NCBI RefSeq assembly: GCF_000485595.1
Contig: NW_014578705.1
Location: 25,561 to 60,755, forward strand
Direction: 5' to 3'
DNA: 35,195 nt
Source of the DNA: Priapulus caudatus
Lineage: Eukaryota > Priapulida > Priapulimorpha > Priapulimorphida > Priapulidae
Shown here: positions 31,993 to 35,195 of the stretch, piece by piece
How positions within the stretch are numbered: position 1 is the stretch's first letter
How the letters are laid out: each line of letters starts with the position of its first letter
Notes under the pieces: model-generated
What the model saw: only the letters and a program-made list of their open reading frames with translations
Told to the model about the DNA's origin: nothing
Database searches by the model: none
Position numbers and translations under genes: made by a program

Positions 31993-32100
31993 CAGGGTTT
32001 GAAATCATCTCGAAGACGAAGCAGGAGGAGAATAAACAGTAGGCAAAGAAGAAGAGGAGAAAGAAGAAGAATAACTAGAAGAAGGAGACGACGACGAAGT
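31993..32100 (+). repeat. Purine-rich AGAAGA/GGAGAA tract
   Basis: Simple purine-rich sequence that translates as an Arg-rich run in one frame. It follows a CAG acceptor-like site at about 31995. Taken as low complexity rather than a gene. Confidence 0.6.
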
Positions 32101-32239
32101 AGCCATCTTCTGGATGTCCGGTCAAGCAGCACCAACAGCACTTCATGTTGCATGCAGCGCCATTATTCAGCAGCATCTCAGCGTAGCTCTCTGAACGTGT
32201 CAAATTGATATCTGATTCCACAATATGGATACAAGAACA

Positions 32240-32462
32240 CGGTGTATAGGAAGACGATGCAAGGACATGTGTTCATGAGGAAAATCATGAAGCACATAGA
32301 AACATTCAACACACTAATGGATGAGCAGCATGGGTTTGAACCACAATATAGTTCAGAGACTCAGCTGCTCACAGCATCACATGGACTAGCAGAGTCAACT
32401 GATGAGTGAAGGCAGACTGACTTAACCATACTGGACTTCAGCAAGGCATTTAATCTACCAGT
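32240..32462 (+). pseudogene. Decayed LINE reverse transcriptase fragment
   Basis: The frame from ATG at 32275 reads through QHGFEPQYSSETQLLTASHG and TDLTILDFSKAFN, matching the QHGF...C/SETQLL...DFSKAFD region of CR1/L2/jockey-type reverse transcriptases. TGA at 32407-32409 interrupts it in frame, and homology stops near 32460 at a small hairpin (GTCTCTTAG/CTAAGAGAC). A non-functional remnant, probably of a different copy from the one at 13431. Confidence 0.85.
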
Positions 32463-33623
32463 CTCTTAGCTGCATTGAACCACTAAGAGACATTCTACCA
32501 GTGACTTGGGTCATTCTGTTCAAACAGAAGCTGAAGATTCTTCCCACGTTACAAACTACGAATGCCGAGGCACAGGATTAGAAAATCTTCATACAGGAGC
32601 CGCAGTTGTTGCTGCCATGGTTTCTCTATAACTTGTAAAGGCCCTTTCTGAGTACACCCTAGTGATGGCTGAGGCTGTGCCGGTTGGGTTTCGCACCCAG
32701 TGGCCGCTACGGTAGCCGGATTGGTTCAGACCTGAAGGGACGAAAGGTTTGGGGGGAAACTACAATAAACCGTGGCGTGCGACGACTGCACATCTTGCTT
32801 CCACGTCGGATTTATGAAGATGGCATCGGCTCTTATCTTGCTTTCATCCCATCGGATGTGTCAAGGATCTGGTGTGACTGAAGGGTACCTAACTTTGCCA
32901 CTCAACGTCAGTGTTTTCACCTTTCCCAGTCTGCTTTGGGTCGGTCAAAACTCATTGTCTGATACTTCACATATCACCATTGGTTATGAAGACTCGTGTG
33001 TTGGGTGGACAGGTATGGAGCAAGGTGAGTACTGTATATGATTGCAACATAACTGTCCACATGTCAGCTTGTCAGTGACATTGGGACACAGCTGTTCCTT
33101 GAACTATTTTCTATATTCAGCAGTACAAACATAAATTGGAACCACTTGACAATGTTTAAGACCGATTTATTTTAGAAATGAATATTGAATAGTAGAAATA
33201 TGTATTCTGTATATATAATTGTAGACTGATTTATTATTTTAAATCAATATTTAATTATAAAAATTATATCTGGTGGGTAATATATCCTTGGTATAAATAC
33301 TGGTGCAAGCTTGATTATTTGTTATCCTGTTATCCGTTCACTCTGTATGTGTTTGATATGCAGGCATATCAGAGAGAGACAAGGAATAATTGGTGCCAAG
33401 GTGCTAGCTTATGAGGCTGGGATTGGAGCATGCTAACATTTTGGTAATTCAAACATCTTCCATGCTAATTTTCCTTACTAGCTCTACCTTACAGTGAGTA
33501 ATTCGTTTCTTGATTCTAGGAAAGAGCTTTGGCATTGACTTTCATGTACATCACAGTTTTTTGCTACATTTTTCCAATTTTTGTGTGGATTTATTAACTT
33601 CCATATATATTGATCATTATATA

Positions 33624-34132
33624 CCGTATTTACTCGTGTCTAAGTCATAATTTTTTATACACTACTTCAATGAAAAAAAAGTGGTGCGACTTATACATGG
33701 GGCTATGAAATCTTGTGCAAGAAATGTCATCGTTATCGCAACCAGCCACTATTATAAATGCCAAACCGCACGGACATATTGGTACATAGGCGGGATACAT
33801 TGGCGCAGTCATCTTGAATAAATAATCGTACTTTTCAATGTATGAAAACTAAGCCCAGAGAAGTTATTCTAAGTCTGGTCTTTTGAGCTTGCCGACTGGT
33901 TTCATAATTATTATTAATAATATTAATTGATCATTTGGTAGTAACTGCTTATTTACTCAGAGGACAATGACTTGTAATTAAGTGTAAAATCACTGTGTAT
34001 CAAGTTTGCTGACTGCTATGATATCGTTCAGTATTGAACTGCTCATTGTTTACTTAATTTCGATTATAAAAGTTTTGTACTAACTTTTCAAGGCAAAATA
34101 TGGGGTGCAACTAAATACACGAGTAAATATGG
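33624..34132. mobile_element. Pogo/Tc1-like non-autonomous element, about 509 bp
   Basis: Left end CCGTATTTACTCGTGT and right end ACACGAGTAAATATGG are inverted copies with one mismatch, flanked by TA at 33622-33623 and 34133-34134. GTGCGACTTATACATGGGG lies inside the left end and GGGGTGCAAC inside the right. No transposase frame. Confidence 0.85.
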
Positions 34133-34199
34133 TACATTAAAATTGTGTATTATAAAGCCTCTAGAGGGTGAGTGTTAGATTATTGTCTTTGATGTTGTT

Positions 34200-34295
34200 A
34201 CAGGAGAGGAGACCAGGACAGGAGAGGAGACCCAAAGACAGGACAAGATGCCCAGGACAGGACAAGATGCCCAGGACAACAGAGGACAGGAGTGG
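34200..34295 (+). repeat. Purine-rich short tandem repeat
   Basis: Repeats of GGAGAGGAGACC and GGACAGGACAAGATGCCCA follow a TTACAG acceptor-like site. It may be an exon of an unrecognised transcript, but the repeat structure makes coding assignment unsafe. Confidence 0.6.
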
Positions 34296-34945
34296 AGCAC
34301 CAACTACCATTCATTAAGAAGCTACATAACACTGCCACTCCTGAGTACTAGTTAGCATGTGCCAGCCCACTTATGTACAAGGTTTTCGTCAAGCTGACAG
34401 AAGTTATAAGTGTGTAAATCATTGATGCTAGAACTGTTGTATAAATGCACATGTATTGTTAACGTCAAGTTGTCTAGCTACAATGTGTACATCGTTTCTC
34501 AAATGCAAAGTCGTGTTTTTAATTGAGTTCGGTTTTTAGACTTTTCAGCTATTTCAGTAATCGAATAGTTTACAGATTTTTAGTGACAAATTTTGAACAT
34601 ATGTTATTATGCAGTGCAGTGCAGTTGATAAAAGTTTTTAATTGATTGATCAGTAATAATAAGCCAGTTTGACCGGTAACCCTGTTTATTGTCAGGTACA
34701 GTTTCAGTCATAGCTTTTAGTTGTTTATAAACATATATTTCACAAAATTGAAGTCAAACTGCAATGGCAGCTGAGATGTCAATAACTTTATTATATTTTG
34801 CGTTAGTAAGTAGGGCCAGCTAGGCAGCGATAACCATACGTAGATAATAGCAACTCTGTATTTAGGTAGTGATGCACCGGCGCGGATGCAGCACCGCCCC
34901 TAATTAAGCATTCAATATCGCGCAGGCCGCGGGGCGCTCGCTCCN

Positions 34946-35195
34946 TAAAGAGTGAGGGTATGAGATAATGAGTGAGGGTATGAGATAAAGAGTGAGGGTA
35001 TGAGATAAGAGTGAGGGTATGAGATAATGAGTGAGGGTATGAGATAAGAGTGAGGGTATGAGATACTCATTATCTCATACCCTCACTCATCTCATAGCCT
35101 TAGTTTATATACTAGGTATGAGATAAAGAATGAGGGTATGAGATAATGAGTGAGGGTATGAGATAAGAGTGAGGGTATGAGATAAAGAGTGAGGG
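34946..35195. repeat. 19-20-bp tandem array with an inverted block, at the window end
   Basis: Head-to-tail GAGTGAGGGTATGAGATAA(T/A) units. In the middle (about 35065-35097) the same motif appears inverted (CATTATCTCATACCCTCACT), then the direct units resume and run off the window. A single N at 34945 marks the left boundary after a GC-rich segment, so the local assembly is doubtful. Confidence 0.9.

Noticed and set aside
31990-32208. Arg-rich 72-residue frame that could look like a nucleic-acid-binding peptide
   Set aside because: It arises from a simple purine repeat and has no family match that I recognise.
32640-32720. tRNA-derived SINE suggested by B-box-like GGTTTCGCACCC and GGTTCAGACC
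   Set aside because: No A box at the right distance and no cloverleaf could be drawn.

Overview
The window is nuclear DNA from a metazoan, probably a marine invertebrate. The genes are split by GT-AG introns of about 0.1-1.8 kb. The proteins are clear animal orthologues: UQCR10, esterase D, argininosuccinate synthase, RNF141 and an LRP4-like receptor tail. Non-coding DNA is dense with foldback/MITE-type elements, LINE fragments and minisatellites. One repeat, with TAGCTCATCTGA and CGTCCGTCCG motifs at one end and a CTCTTGTTT end at the other, resembles a family I remember from bivalve and other lophotrochozoan genomes. That hint is from memory and does not fix the species. There is one assembly gap (N, 17167-17715) and a single N at 34945.

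Layout: (1) 39-441 (+), last coding exon of an LRP4-like LDL-receptor family protein. (2) 3243-4270 (-), complete two-exon UQCR10 of 63 residues, with a 204-bp foldback in its intron. (3) 4271-4711, a 441-bp intergenic region with a CCAAT box and a perfect CRE, probably a bidirectional promoter for UQCR10 and ESD. (4) 4712-8608 (+), complete seven-exon ESD (S-formylglutathione hydrolase, 283 residues). (5) 8855-10425, a 34-bp minisatellite with heavy indel noise. (6) 10430-14262, no gene seen, ending in a cluster of adjacent and nested foldback elements, one split by a LINE fragment with target-site duplications. (7) 14380-20655 (+), ASS1 in nine visible exons, with one internal stretch of about 48 residues missing, most likely in the N gap. 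(8) 20929-22759, repeats, including one with DR1-type hormone-receptor motifs and a 213-bp MITE with a perfect 9-bp target duplication. (9) 23973-27366 (-), complete five-exon RNF141 (241 residues), again with CRE and CCAAT next to its start. (10) 27608-35195, mostly mobile and repetitive DNA with no recognised gene: a 667-bp palindromic element, a GC-rich inverted-repeat element with YY1-like motifs and a strong splice donor, two pogo/Tigger-like elements, a decayed LINE reverse transcriptase and a terminal 19-20-bp repeat array.

The genes do not form a pathway. They are separate housekeeping genes: respiratory complex III, formaldehyde detoxification, arginine/urea metabolism and a RING ubiquitin ligase. 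The most notable signal outside genes is that three apparently unrelated short inverted-repeat elements (4936-5172 and its second copy at 13255-14262; 21828-22040; 26962-27143) each carry a short telomere-like TTAGGG run in the core.
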